DNA from: Actinomycetes bacterium
GTDB taxonomy: Bacteria > Actinomycetota > Acidimicrobiia > Acidimicrobiales > Microtrichaceae
DNA length: 7,460 nucleotides
Direction of reading: 5' to 3'
Assembly (NCBI GenBank): GCA_023450775.1
Contig: JAEXGP010000400.1
Location: 1-7,460 of the forward strand
Part shown: positions 1 to 5,263 of the stretch, in pieces
How positions within the stretch are numbered: position 1 is the stretch's first letter
How the letters are laid out: every line of letters begins with the position of its first letter
The notes under the pieces: generated by a model
What the model saw: only the letters and a program-made list of their open reading frames with translations
The model's database searches: none
What the model was told of the DNA's origin: nothing
Made by a program: the position numbers and the translations under genes

Positions 1-808
1 GGCCCCGGCCGAACGGCACCACGACCTCCTCGGCCATGCGGCCGGGGCGCGGCGACATCACGTAGACGCGGCTCGACAGGTAGACGGCCTCCTCCACGTC
101 GTGGGTGACCATCAGGATCGTCACGCCGGTGCGCGCCCACACCTCCAGCAGGAAGTCCTGGAGGTGGCGCTTGGTCTGCGCGTCGAGGGCGCCGAACGGC
201 TCGTCCAGCAGCAGCACGTCCGGCTCGGGTGCCAGGGCGCGGGCGATGGCCACGCGTTGGCGCATGCCACCCGACAGCTCCTTGGGCAGCGCGTCGGCGA
301 ACTCGGTCAGCGACATGATCCCGAGCAGCTCCTCGACGCGCTCGGCCCGCCGCTGCTTCGACCATCCGGCCACCTGCAGGCCCCATCCGATGTTCCCGGC
401 CACCGTCGCCCACGGGTAGAGCGAGTACGCCTGGAACACCATCCCCCGGTCGGCGCCGGGACCGATGACCCGGTCGCCCTCCACCCGCACCTCGCCCGAG
501 GTGGGCGACTCGAGGCCGCCGATGATCGACAGCAGGGTGGACTTGCCGCAGCCCGACGCGCCGAGCAGGCAGACCAGCTCGCCGTCGTCCACGTGCAGGC
601 TCACGTCGTCCAGGGCCAGCACCTCGCCCGCCCGTCCACCGAACCGCTTGGTCACGCCGCTGACCACGAGCTTCGCGGGGCGACCCGCCCCCTCCGCGTC
701 CGCCTCGGAACCGGCGATGACCTCCACGCCCGCGTCGTCCACGACCGGCCCCTCCCAGTCGTCGACGCCCTCCGGCGCCCCCGCGTCGCGCACCGGCATG
801 TCGCTCAC
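1..808 (-). CDS. ABC transporter ATP-binding protein (SsuB/TauB/NrtD type), urea carboxylase region, 3' end cut
   Basis: Cytoplasmic ATPase of the importer. It should couple ATP hydrolysis to uptake of the ligand held by the lipoprotein encoded two genes upstream. The 269 visible residues hold a complete nucleotide-binding core: Walker A GASGCGKST (about 83-91), Q-loop glutamine at 126, signature LSGGMRQR (178-185), Walker B VLLLDEP (198-204), D-loop ALDA and switch histidine H236. The reading frame is open to base 1, so the C-terminus lies outside the window. I chose the GTG at 808 because it overlaps the permease stop as GTGA, the same arrangement as the previous junction; an in-frame ATG at 799 is the alternative. 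Neither has a strong Shine-Dalgarno. Oddity: about 45 acidic, low-complexity residues precede the first ABC strand (KLVVSGVTKRF), longer than usual for this family. Function is firm, substrate is inferred from neighbours. Confidence 0.93.
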   Translation of the reverse strand, partial: MSDMPVRDAGAPEGVDDWEGPVVDDAGVEVIAGSEADAEGAGRPAKLVVSGVTKRFGGRAGEVLALDDVSLHVDDGELVCLLGASGCGKSTLLSIIGGLESPTSGEVRVEGDRVIGPGADRGMVFQAYSLYPWATVAGNIGWGLQVAGWSKQRRAERVEELLGIMSLTEFADALPKELSGGMRQRVAIARALAPEPDVLLLDEPFGALDAQTKRHLQDFLLEVWARTGVTILMVTHDVEEAVYLSSRVYVMSPRPGRMAEEVVVPFGRG

Positions 809-1650
809 GGTCGGGCCCACGGCGCGCTCCGGTTCCGCAGCCAGCGCAGGAACAGGTCCGAGCACAGCCCGATGATCCCGAACACGACCAGCAGGGCGAA
901 CATCTTGTCGACCGCCCGGAACCGGAGCGCCCGGTTGATCTGGTAGGCGAGGCCCGAGTCCGCGGCGAGCAGCTCGGCGACCACGAGCATGAGCCAGGCC
1001 GCCGCCAGGTTGACCCGCGCGGCGTCGATGAGGCCCGGGACCGACCACCGCAGCACCACCCGCCGCAGGACCGTCCAACGGCGGGCACCGAGCGTGTAGG
1101 ACGCGTCGATGAGCTCGCGGGGGACCGACCGGGCGATGTCGGCCATCATCAGCACGTTGAAGAACGCGGTGCCGATGACGATCAGCCAGATCTTCGGCGC
1201 CTCGCCCAACCCCAGCCACAGCAGGAACACCGGCGTGAGCGCGCTGGCGGGGATGTAGCGCAGGAACCCCACCGGCGCCTCGAAGAACGACTCGAAGCTC
1301 ACGAACGTGCCGATCAGCAGGCCGAACACCACGCCCAGCGCGATCGAGATGGCGTAGCCGACGACGATCCGCACGCCGGACGCCCACGCGTCCTCCCACA
1401 AGGTGCCGTCCGACGCCAGGTCGCGGAGCGCCGCCAGCGTGGCGGGCGGGGTGGGCAGCACCTGGGGCTTGGCCATGGCGACGGCCAGCACCCACCACGC
1501 GCCGATCACGACCACGATGCCGGCGACGCCCAGGCCCAGCCGCCACGGTCGAGCGATGCCGGAGCGGATGCGCAGCAGATGGGACTGGGCGTGCCCGCGC
1601 ACGCCCCGTCCCGTCCCCAGACGCTGCCCGCCCACGCCCGTGCTGATCAC
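805..1650 (-). CDS. ABC transporter permease (SsuC/TauC-like), urea carboxylase region
   Basis: Inner-membrane channel subunit of the importer, 281 residues, in the binding-protein-dependent transport inner membrane family (BPD_transp_1). Six hydrophobic segments can be read at about 39-60, 94-117, 131-148, 153-171, 214-230 and 249-268. The ATPase-contacting EAA loop is clear at about 181-213 (IDASYTLGARRW, then VPGLIDAARVN). The first 35 residues are polar and basic, consistent with a cytoplasmic N-terminus. The start is GTG at 1650, overlapping the TGA of the binding-protein gene as GTGA, so translation is probably coupled. One gene encodes the permease, so it should act as a homodimer. Length and layout match SsuC/TauC/NrtB relatives. 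Sequence alone does not separate taurine, sulfonate, nitrate, urea or guanidine use; the locus points to guanidine or urea. Confidence 0.93.
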   Translation of the reverse strand: MISTGVGGQRLGTGRGVRGHAQSHLLRIRSGIARPWRLGLGVAGIVVVIGAWWVLAVAMAKPQVLPTPPATLAALRDLASDGTLWEDAWASGVRIVVGYAISIALGVVFGLLIGTFVSFESFFEAPVGFLRYIPASALTPVFLLWLGLGEAPKIWLIVIGTAFFNVLMMADIARSVPRELIDASYTLGARRWTVLRRVVLRWSVPGLIDAARVNLAAAWLMLVVAELLAADSGLAYQINRALRFRAVDKMFALLVVFGIIGLCSDLFLRWLRNRSAPWARP

Positions 1651-2720
1651 GAGGCGTTCTTGGTGAACTCCGGCAGGAACAGCCCCGACAGGTCGGCCTC
1701 CTGCTCGGCCAGTCCGGACTTCACCAGGAAGGGGTTGATGCGGCGGGCCATCTCTGGGAGCGACGTCGGGTCCCCCTTGCGGTCCTCGAAGGCGTTGATC
1801 GCCTGCTCCCTGCTGAACAGGGTGGTGCCGGCCTCGAAGTCGGCGTACTCGGCGTCGCTGACCTCGGCCTTCTCGGCCATGATCGTGCGGGCCTCGTCGG
1901 GGTTGGCGGCGATCCAGCCGAGGGTGGCGTACCAGGCATCCACCAGGGCCTGCATGGCCTCGCTGTCCTCCGCCGCCTCGGCGGTGGCGACCAGGTGGTC
2001 GGGGATGACGCCGGGGAAGTCCTCGGAGCTGAACAGGACGTGGGCGCCGGGTCGCTCCATGGCCTGGACGGTGAAGGGTGCGAAGACGCCGACGCAGTCG
2101 AACTCACCGCCGGCGAAGGCCGCCGCCGCGGCGTCGGTCTTCACGCCGGTGAAGTTGATGTCCTCCTCCGTCAGGTCGTGCTCGGCGAGGCCCTGGAGCA
2201 GGAGGAAGTGGTCGACCACGCCCGCCTCCGCCGCCACGGTCCTGCCCTTCAGGTCCGGGATGCTCGTGATCGACTCGTCGCAGATGATCTGGTCGTTGCC
2301 GGTCGAGTTGTCGTTGACCACGACCACCCGCTGGTCCGCTCCCGAGGCGACGGCGAAGATCGTGTCGTTCAGCGTCTGGGCGTTCACGTCCACCTGGCCG
2401 GCGACGAGGGCGTCCAGCGAGGCCGTGTAGTCGGTGAAGTACTTGAGGTCCACGTCCAGGCCGTGCTCGGCGAAGATGCCCTTCGCGTCGGCGACCGCCA
2501 GCGGGAACCAGCCCGGCCAGGCGGAGTAGCCGATGGTCAGCGCCATCTCGCCGCCCTTGCCGCCGCCGGCGGTGCTCGTGGTCTCGGCGTCGGACTCGTC
2601 GTCGCCGCCGCAGGCCGCGGCGAGCAGCGCTAACGACGCGAGCAGTGCGCACAGCGCGGCGAGCGCTGGACGGGACCGGCGTCCCGCTCGGCGACCGACG
2701 GGTCGGGAGGTGGTGGTCAC
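1647..2720 (-). CDS. ABC transporter substrate-binding lipoprotein (NMT1/SsuA-like), urea carboxylase region
   Basis: Extracytoplasmic ligand-binding component of the importer, 357 residues. It has a basic n-region with arginine pairs, a hydrophobic stretch and a lipobox ending LLAAAC, so Cys37 should be lipidated after signal peptidase II cleavage. A Gly/Asp/Ser/Thr-rich linker follows. The folded domain starts near residue 60 with LTIGYSAWPGWFPLAVADA and continues through SLDALVAGQVDVNAQT and SIPDLKGRTVA, typical of the NMT1/SsuA/TauA fold. The SAWPGW entry motif recalls the binding proteins always found beside urea carboxylase genes (recognised from memory). Start is GTG at 2720, supported by AGGAG with a 6-nt spacer. 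It is the first gene of the minus-strand operon, divergent from tetR. The ligand is probably guanidinium or urea by context; the aromatic W69/W71 and nearby acidic residues could suit a flat cation, but that is speculation. Confidence 0.92.
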   Translation of the reverse strand: MTTTSRPVGRRAGRRSRPALAALCALLASLALLAAACGGDDESDAETTSTAGGGKGGEMALTIGYSAWPGWFPLAVADAKGIFAEHGLDVDLKYFTDYTASLDALVAGQVDVNAQTLNDTIFAVASGADQRVVVVNDNSTGNDQIICDESITSIPDLKGRTVAAEAGVVDHFLLLQGLAEHDLTEEDINFTGVKTDAAAAAFAGGEFDCVGVFAPFTVQAMERPGAHVLFSSEDFPGVIPDHLVATAEAAEDSEAMQALVDAWYATLGWIAANPDEARTIMAEKAEVSDAEYADFEAGTTLFSREQAINAFEDRKGDPTSLPEMARRINPFLVKSGLAEQEADLSGLFLPEFTKNAS

Positions 2721-2726
2721 GATGCG

Positions 2727-2731
2727 CTCCT
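2727..2731 (-). promoter_or_regulatory. Ribosome binding site of the substrate-binding protein gene
   Basis: AGGAG on the minus strand, 6 nt from the GTG at 2720. It is the strongest Shine-Dalgarno on this strand and fixes the start of the first transporter gene. The two downstream genes lack an equally good one and rely on GTGA overlaps. Confidence 0.75.
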
Positions 2732-2788
2732 GAGGATCGGTCCGCCGCTGCGGAGTCGGGTCGACCTCCCGGAACGTACGGAGGCTGT

Positions 2789-2804
2789 GTTTCGTCCTCG
2801 TTTC
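2789..2804 (-). repeat. GAAAC-N6-GAAAC direct repeat (candidate regulator half-sites)
   Basis: On the minus strand two GAAAC copies are separated by 6 nt, giving an 11-bp period, about one helical turn. On the plus strand they read GTTTC at 2789-2793 and 2800-2804. The repeat lies near the expected -35 region of the transporter operon if TACGTT (2778-2773) is its -10. It could be a degenerate extra site for the local TetR protein, since TTTCG is that palindrome's arm, or a GlnR-like nitrogen box, whose b half-site is GAAAC. The repeat is plain in the sequence; its role is inference. Confidence 0.4.
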
Positions 2805-2828
2805 ACCGACGCGAACCGGCGGTGTCGA

Positions 2829-2848
2829 TTTCGATGATGATTCGAAAC
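2829..2848. promoter_or_regulatory. Candidate TetR operator, copy 1 (TTTCGAT-N6-TCGAAAC)
   Basis: A 6-bp inverted repeat, TTTCGA (2829-2834) and TCGAAA (2842-2847), is separated by 7 nt and followed by C at 2848. The same palindrome, with the same spacing, recurs upstream of the catabolic operon at 3696-3715. It sits between the divergent transporter and tetR genes, the usual position for an autoregulating TetR repressor. Its centre (2838) is about 60 bp upstream of the tetR start and about 118 bp upstream of the transporter start. It may therefore sit on a promoter I cannot place, or act at a distance. Confidence 0.65.
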
Positions 2849-2885
2849 CCGTTCGACGTGTTCCGGCGTCCGCGGGGCAGGGCGG

Positions 2886-2891
2886 TACTGT
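2886..2891 (+). promoter_or_regulatory. Candidate -10 element of tetR, possibly leaderless
   Basis: TACTGT fits the actinobacterial TANNNT -10 pattern and ends 8 nt before the tetR ATG at 2900. Transcription would therefore begin at or next to the start codon, giving a leaderless or nearly leaderless mRNA. This agrees with the absence of a well-spaced Shine-Dalgarno; the nearest purine-rich run is about 15 nt or more upstream. No convincing -35 is visible. Confidence 0.4.
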
Positions 2892-2899
2892 CGTGCGCC

Positions 2900-3577
2900 A
2901 TGGTCACCGCCGCCGAGGAGCCGCGCCGAGTGGGTCGTCCCCGTGCCGCCGGCGGTGGCCGCAGCGGCCTCGACCCGGTCGAGGAGATCCTGCAGGTGGC
3001 GGGCGAGCTCTTCGGTGAGCTGGGCGTCGCGGGCACGTCCATGACGCGCATCGCGCAGGCCGCGGGTCTGCGGCAGTCGTCGCTCTACTACTACTTCTCG
3101 TCCAAGGAGGAGCTGCTCGCCGGGCTGGTCGACCGCGCCGGTGTCGTGCCGCTGGAGCTGCTGCGGGGCATCGTCGCCGATGGCGGCTCGCCCGCCACCC
3201 AGCTCTACCGGTTCGTGAGGGGCGACGTCACCGCCCTCACGCGGCTCCCGCTCGACATCAACGAGATCCACCGGATGGCGCGCCACGACCCCGACGGGTT
3301 CGCTGGCTACTGGCGGGACCGCGAGGCGCTGGTGCGGCTGCTCGCCGGGATCGTCCGGGCCGGGGTGGGGGAGGGTGAGATCCGTGAGGTCGATCCTCGC
3401 CGCACGGCGCTCACCGTGATGGCGGTCGACGAGGGATCGCAGAACTGGTGCCGCGGGCGGTCGCGGCCGTCGCTCGACGTGGTCGCCCGGGAGATCGCCG
3501 ACGTGGCGGTCGGGGGTCTGCTCGCGCCCGGCACCACGCTCGAGCAGGTCCGCACGGCGGCGTCGCGGTTCGACTGA
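2900..3577 (+). CDS. TetR/AcrR family transcriptional regulator
   Basis: A 225-residue DNA-binding regulator of normal TetR length. The N-terminal HTH is canonical: VEEILQVAGELFGELGVAGTSM (about 27-48), then TRIAQAAGLRQSSLYYYFSSK (49-69) with the recognition helix in GLRQSSLYYYF, and EELLAGL. A short basic GRPR segment precedes it. The C-terminal ligand domain (about 75-225) is divergent and does not reveal the inducer. ATG at 2900 is chosen because the TetR domain starts soon after it and a TANNNT element lies just upstream; the open frame extends further left, but through the promoter region. The gene sits between the transporter operon (divergent) and the catabolic operon (same strand, 160 bp downstream). 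Matching palindromes flank it on both sides, so it most likely controls both arms. The ligand could be guanidine, urea or a pathway intermediate (inference). Confidence 0.93.
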   Translation: MVTAAEEPRRVGRPRAAGGGRSGLDPVEEILQVAGELFGELGVAGTSMTRIAQAAGLRQSSLYYYFSSKEELLAGLVDRAGVVPLELLRGIVADGGSPATQLYRFVRGDVTALTRLPLDINEIHRMARHDPDGFAGYWRDREALVRLLAGIVRAGVGEGEIREVDPRRTALTVMAVDEGSQNWCRGRSRPSLDVVAREIADVAVGGLLAPGTTLEQVRTAASRFD

Positions 3578-3694
3578 CCGGTGCGGGCGGACCCGTCGGG
3601 CTCGTCGACGTCCGGCGGTCGTGAACGCTCGGTTACGGATCGGAGAAGGCCCGCCGCTGACGTTGACCCCGTGTGGCCGCTCGGCGTTGACTGT

Positions 3695-3715
3695 GTTTCG
3701 ATACAACCTCGAAAC
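3695..3715. promoter_or_regulatory. Candidate TetR operator, copy 2 (GTTTCGA-N7-TCGAAAC)
   Basis: A 7-bp perfect inverted repeat, GTTTCGA (3695-3701) and TCGAAAC (3709-3715), has a 7-nt centre. It shares TTTCGAT, the spacing and TCGAAACC with copy 1 at 2829-2849. It lies 23 bp upstream of the GTG start of the first catabolic gene and immediately downstream of TTGACT (3687-3692). A bound protein would block RNA polymerase, so repression relieved by ligand is the simplest reading. Confidence 0.7.
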
Positions 3716-3726
3716 CTCCGATCGAC

Positions 3727-3732
3727 GAGGAG
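3727..3732 (+). promoter_or_regulatory. Ribosome binding site deciding the start of the first DUF1989 gene
   Basis: GAGGAG ends 5 nt before the GTG at 3738. It supports this start over the upstream in-frame ATG at 3621, which would place the operator inside the coding sequence, and over the internal ATG at 3810, which has no Shine-Dalgarno. Confidence 0.75.
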
Positions 3733-3737
3733 CGGGA

Positions 3738-4616
3738 GTGGGAACCAGCGAGCAGCCACCCGAGAGCTCGACCGCCACGACCTGGGCGGCCCGGGACCAC
3801 GCGCGGGCGATGGGCACCGAGCGGGTGCGCACGCAGCCGACGCTGCCGGCGACCGACGCCACCGACCTGCCCGACGAGGTCGATGCGGCGGACGTCGTGT
3901 GGGACGAGGTGATCGCCGGCGGCGGCTACTCGTCCAAGGTGCTCGCGCGTGGGACCCACCTGATGATCGAGGACACCGACGGCGACGGCTGCGTGGGCCT
4001 CCTCGTCCACCGCGCCGACCAGACGGCGGAGCGCCTGAACATCGCCGACACGGTCAAGGTGCAGTGGCAGGCCTACCCGACGGTCGGCTCCCTGCTCCTG
4101 TCGGACATGGGCCGCGTGATGATGGCGATCGTGGCCGACACCTCGGGACGCCACGACGCCTTCTGCGGGACGACGAACCGCAGGACCAACGAGGCCCGCT
4201 ACGGCGACGGCGAGGTGGACGGTCCGACCCCGAACGGCAGGGACCGCTTCGCCGTGGCGCTCATCAAGCACGGCCTGGACCGGCGCGACGTGGCCCCCAA
4301 CCTCAACCTCTTCAAGGGCGTCACGGTCGGTGACGACGGGGCCATCGTCCTGGACGCGGTGCCCGCCACGCCGGGCGCCCACGTGGTCATGCGTGCGGAG
4401 ATGGACGTGCTCGTGACCCTGGTCGACGTCCCGCACCCCCTGGACGATCGGCCGGACTACACCGTGACCCCCGTTCGGGTCCTGGCCTGGCGGGGCGAGC
4501 CCGCCGCGCCGGACGACCCGGTCCGCAACGCCACGCCGGAGGGACTGCGGGCGTACCTCAACACCGAGGACCTCTGGACGGCAGCGGGGATGGCGGCGGC
4601 GGGGGTGGACCGATGA
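3738..4616 (+). CDS. Urea amidolyase-associated protein 1 (DUF1989), carboxyguanidine deiminase subunit
   Basis: One half of the DUF1989 pair beside urea carboxylase genes (UAAP1). Schneider, Wackett, St. Maurice and colleagues showed that such pairs (CgdAB) form a carboxyguanidine deiminase, converting N-carboxyguanidine to allophanate and ammonia. The 292 residues have an N-terminal segment about 1-50 with the family-like ARDHARAMGTERV and TQPTLPA. The DUF1989 domain follows from VVWDEVIAGGGYSSKVLARG (about 53-72), through LLSDMGRVMMAI (120-131) and the polar DTSGRHDAFCG cluster (134-144, with H139, D140, C143), to DVLVTLVDVPHPLDDRPDY (223-241). The near-terminal YLNTEDLW is typical of this subunit. 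GTG at 3738 is fixed by its ribosome binding site. The stop overlaps the next ATG as ATGA, consistent with a heteromeric enzyme made in equal amounts. Which residues bind metal or substrate is not resolved here. Confidence 0.92.
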   Translation: MGTSEQPPESSTATTWAARDHARAMGTERVRTQPTLPATDATDLPDEVDAADVVWDEVIAGGGYSSKVLARGTHLMIEDTDGDGCVGLLVHRADQTAERLNIADTVKVQWQAYPTVGSLLLSDMGRVMMAIVADTSGRHDAFCGTTNRRTNEARYGDGEVDGPTPNGRDRFAVALIKHGLDRRDVAPNLNLFKGVTVGDDGAIVLDAVPATPGAHVVMRAEMDVLVTLVDVPHPLDDRPDYTVTPVRVLAWRGEPAAPDDPVRNATPEGLRAYLNTEDLWTAAGMAAAGVDR

Positions 4617-5263
4617 GCGGCGAGCCGGTGCTCGACGAGACGGTGCTCGACGAGACGGTGCTCGACGAGACGGTCCGGGCCAGGGCGCCCTGGTCGCACG
4701 TGGTGCGTGCCGGCGAGACCCTGCGCATCACGGACCTGGGTGGCAACCAGGCGGTCGACTGCCTGATCCACGACGCACACGACCTGCGGGAGCGCTACAG
4801 CGCGCCGGACACGATGGCGGCCCAGCGCAACATCTTCCTGACGCCCGGGACCGTGCTGCTCTCGAACGAGGGCAACCCGATGATGACGCTGGTGGACACC
4901 ACCTGCGCGCGCCACGACACGATCGGCGGGGCCTGCTCCAAGGAGTCCAACACGCTCCGCTACGGGCACCACACCTGGCACCAGCACGCCTGCGTGGAGA
5001 ACTTCGTGCTGGAGATGTCACGCCACGGCCTGTCCAAGCGCGACATCCAGTCCAACATCAACTGGTTCATGAACGTGCCGGTCGAGGGCGACGGGTCGCT
5101 CGGCATCGTGGACGGCATCTCGGCGCCGGGCCTCTGGCTGGACCTCCGGGCGGAGCGCGACGTGCTGGTCGTCGTGTCCAACTGCCCGCAGATCAACAAC
5201 CCGTGCAACGGCTTCGACCCGACGCCCGTGCAGATGACGGTGACCCGACCGGCGGCGACGTGA
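4613..5263 (+). CDS. Urea amidolyase-associated protein 2 (DUF1989), carboxyguanidine deiminase subunit
   Basis: The partner DUF1989 subunit (UAAP2), 216 residues, expected to form the carboxyguanidine deiminase with the preceding gene product; both are cytosolic. Family marks are TLRITDLGGNQAVDCLIHDA (36-55), RYSAPDTMAAQRNIFLTPGT (61-80), LLSNEGNPMMTLVDTTCARHD (82-102), IGGACSKESNTLRY (104-117), HGLSKRDIQSNINWFMNVPV (138-157) and SNCPQINNPCNGFDPTPV (189-206). H101, C108, C127, C191 and C198 stand out as candidate metal or catalytic residues (inference). The N-terminus is unusual: after MSGEP the pentapeptide VLDET occurs three times, encoded by a perfect 15-bp tandem repeat. ATG overlaps the previous stop (ATGA), with a G-rich run (4601-4607) upstream as possible Shine-Dalgarno. 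The stop in turn overlaps the carboxylase GTG. The family call is secure; guanidine rather than urea metabolism is established for relatives and inferred here. Confidence 0.93.
   Translation: MSGEPVLDETVLDETVLDETVRARAPWSHVVRAGETLRITDLGGNQAVDCLIHDAHDLRERYSAPDTMAAQRNIFLTPGTVLLSNEGNPMMTLVDTTCARHDTIGGACSKESNTLRYGHHTWHQHACVENFVLEMSRHGLSKRDIQSNINWFMNVPVEGDGSLGIVDGISAPGLWLDLRAERDVLVVVSNCPQINNPCNGFDPTPVQMTVTRPAAT
4628..4672 (+). repeat. Perfect 15-bp tandem repeat, three copies, in-frame
   Basis: The unit GTGCTCGACGAGACG occurs three times without a mismatch (4628-4642, 4643-4657, 4658-4672), encoding VLDET x3 at residues 6-20 of the UAAP2-type protein. Perfect identity at the DNA level, including third positions, points to recent duplication by slippage or unequal recombination. 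Changes in copy number keep the frame, so the protein tail could vary in length between strains. Confidence 0.95.

Larger units (their letters stand above)
2721..2899. promoter_or_regulatory. Divergent promoter region between transporter operon and tetR
   Basis: These 179 bp separate two outward-facing genes and must hold both promoters. The central part (about 2785-2850) is visibly richer in A and T than its surroundings. It contains one palindromic operator candidate (2829-2848) and a GTTTC direct repeat (2789-2804). A weak minus-strand -10 candidate, TACGTT, lies at 2778-2773. A plus-strand -10 candidate, TACTGT, lies at 2886-2891. I see no tRNA, riboswitch or terminator here. Promoter assignments are by eye and tentative; the divergent geometry is certain. 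Confidence 0.7.
3578..3737 (+). promoter_or_regulatory. Promoter region of the carboxyguanidine deiminase/carboxylase operon
   Basis: This 160-bp gap carries the second operator palindrome (3695-3715). It has two CGTTGAC heptamers, at 3661-3667 and 3685-3691 (24 bp apart), the second giving TTGACT at 3687-3692 as a plausible -35. TACAAC at 3702-3707 is a possible -10 without a well-spaced -35. With either choice the operator overlaps the core promoter. I looked for guanidine-I (ykkC) riboswitch landmarks, such as its conserved purine-rich GGRCUGGUCCGAGAG-like segment, and saw none. No convincing rho-independent terminator follows tetR, so some readthrough is possible. Confidence 0.65.

Noticed and set aside
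101..946. Plus-strand open frame opposite the ATPase and permease genes
   Set aside because: The opposite strand shows complete Walker A, signature and Walker B motifs in frame; this frame encodes only His/Arg/Gln-rich shadow sequence.
2645..2899. N-terminal extension of the TetR frame to an ATG at 2645
   Set aside because: The extension overlaps the start of the divergent lipoprotein gene and the whole intergenic region. The TetR domain begins soon after the ATG at 2900.
3588..3614. Possible terminator hairpin after tetR (CGGAC...GTCCG)
   Set aside because: Only 5 bp of stem with a 17-nt loop and no following T run; not convincing as a rho-independent terminator.
3621..3737. Upstream ATG start for the first DUF1989 gene
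   Set aside because: It would place the operator and promoter inside the coding sequence and add 39 residues without family similarity. The GTG at 3738 has a good GAGGAG site 5 nt upstream.
2717..3862. Minus-strand 381-codon open frame opposite tetR and both promoter regions
   Set aside because: It is antisense to tetR and would cover both operator palindromes and two promoters. The translation is Arg/Pro/His-rich with no family signature.
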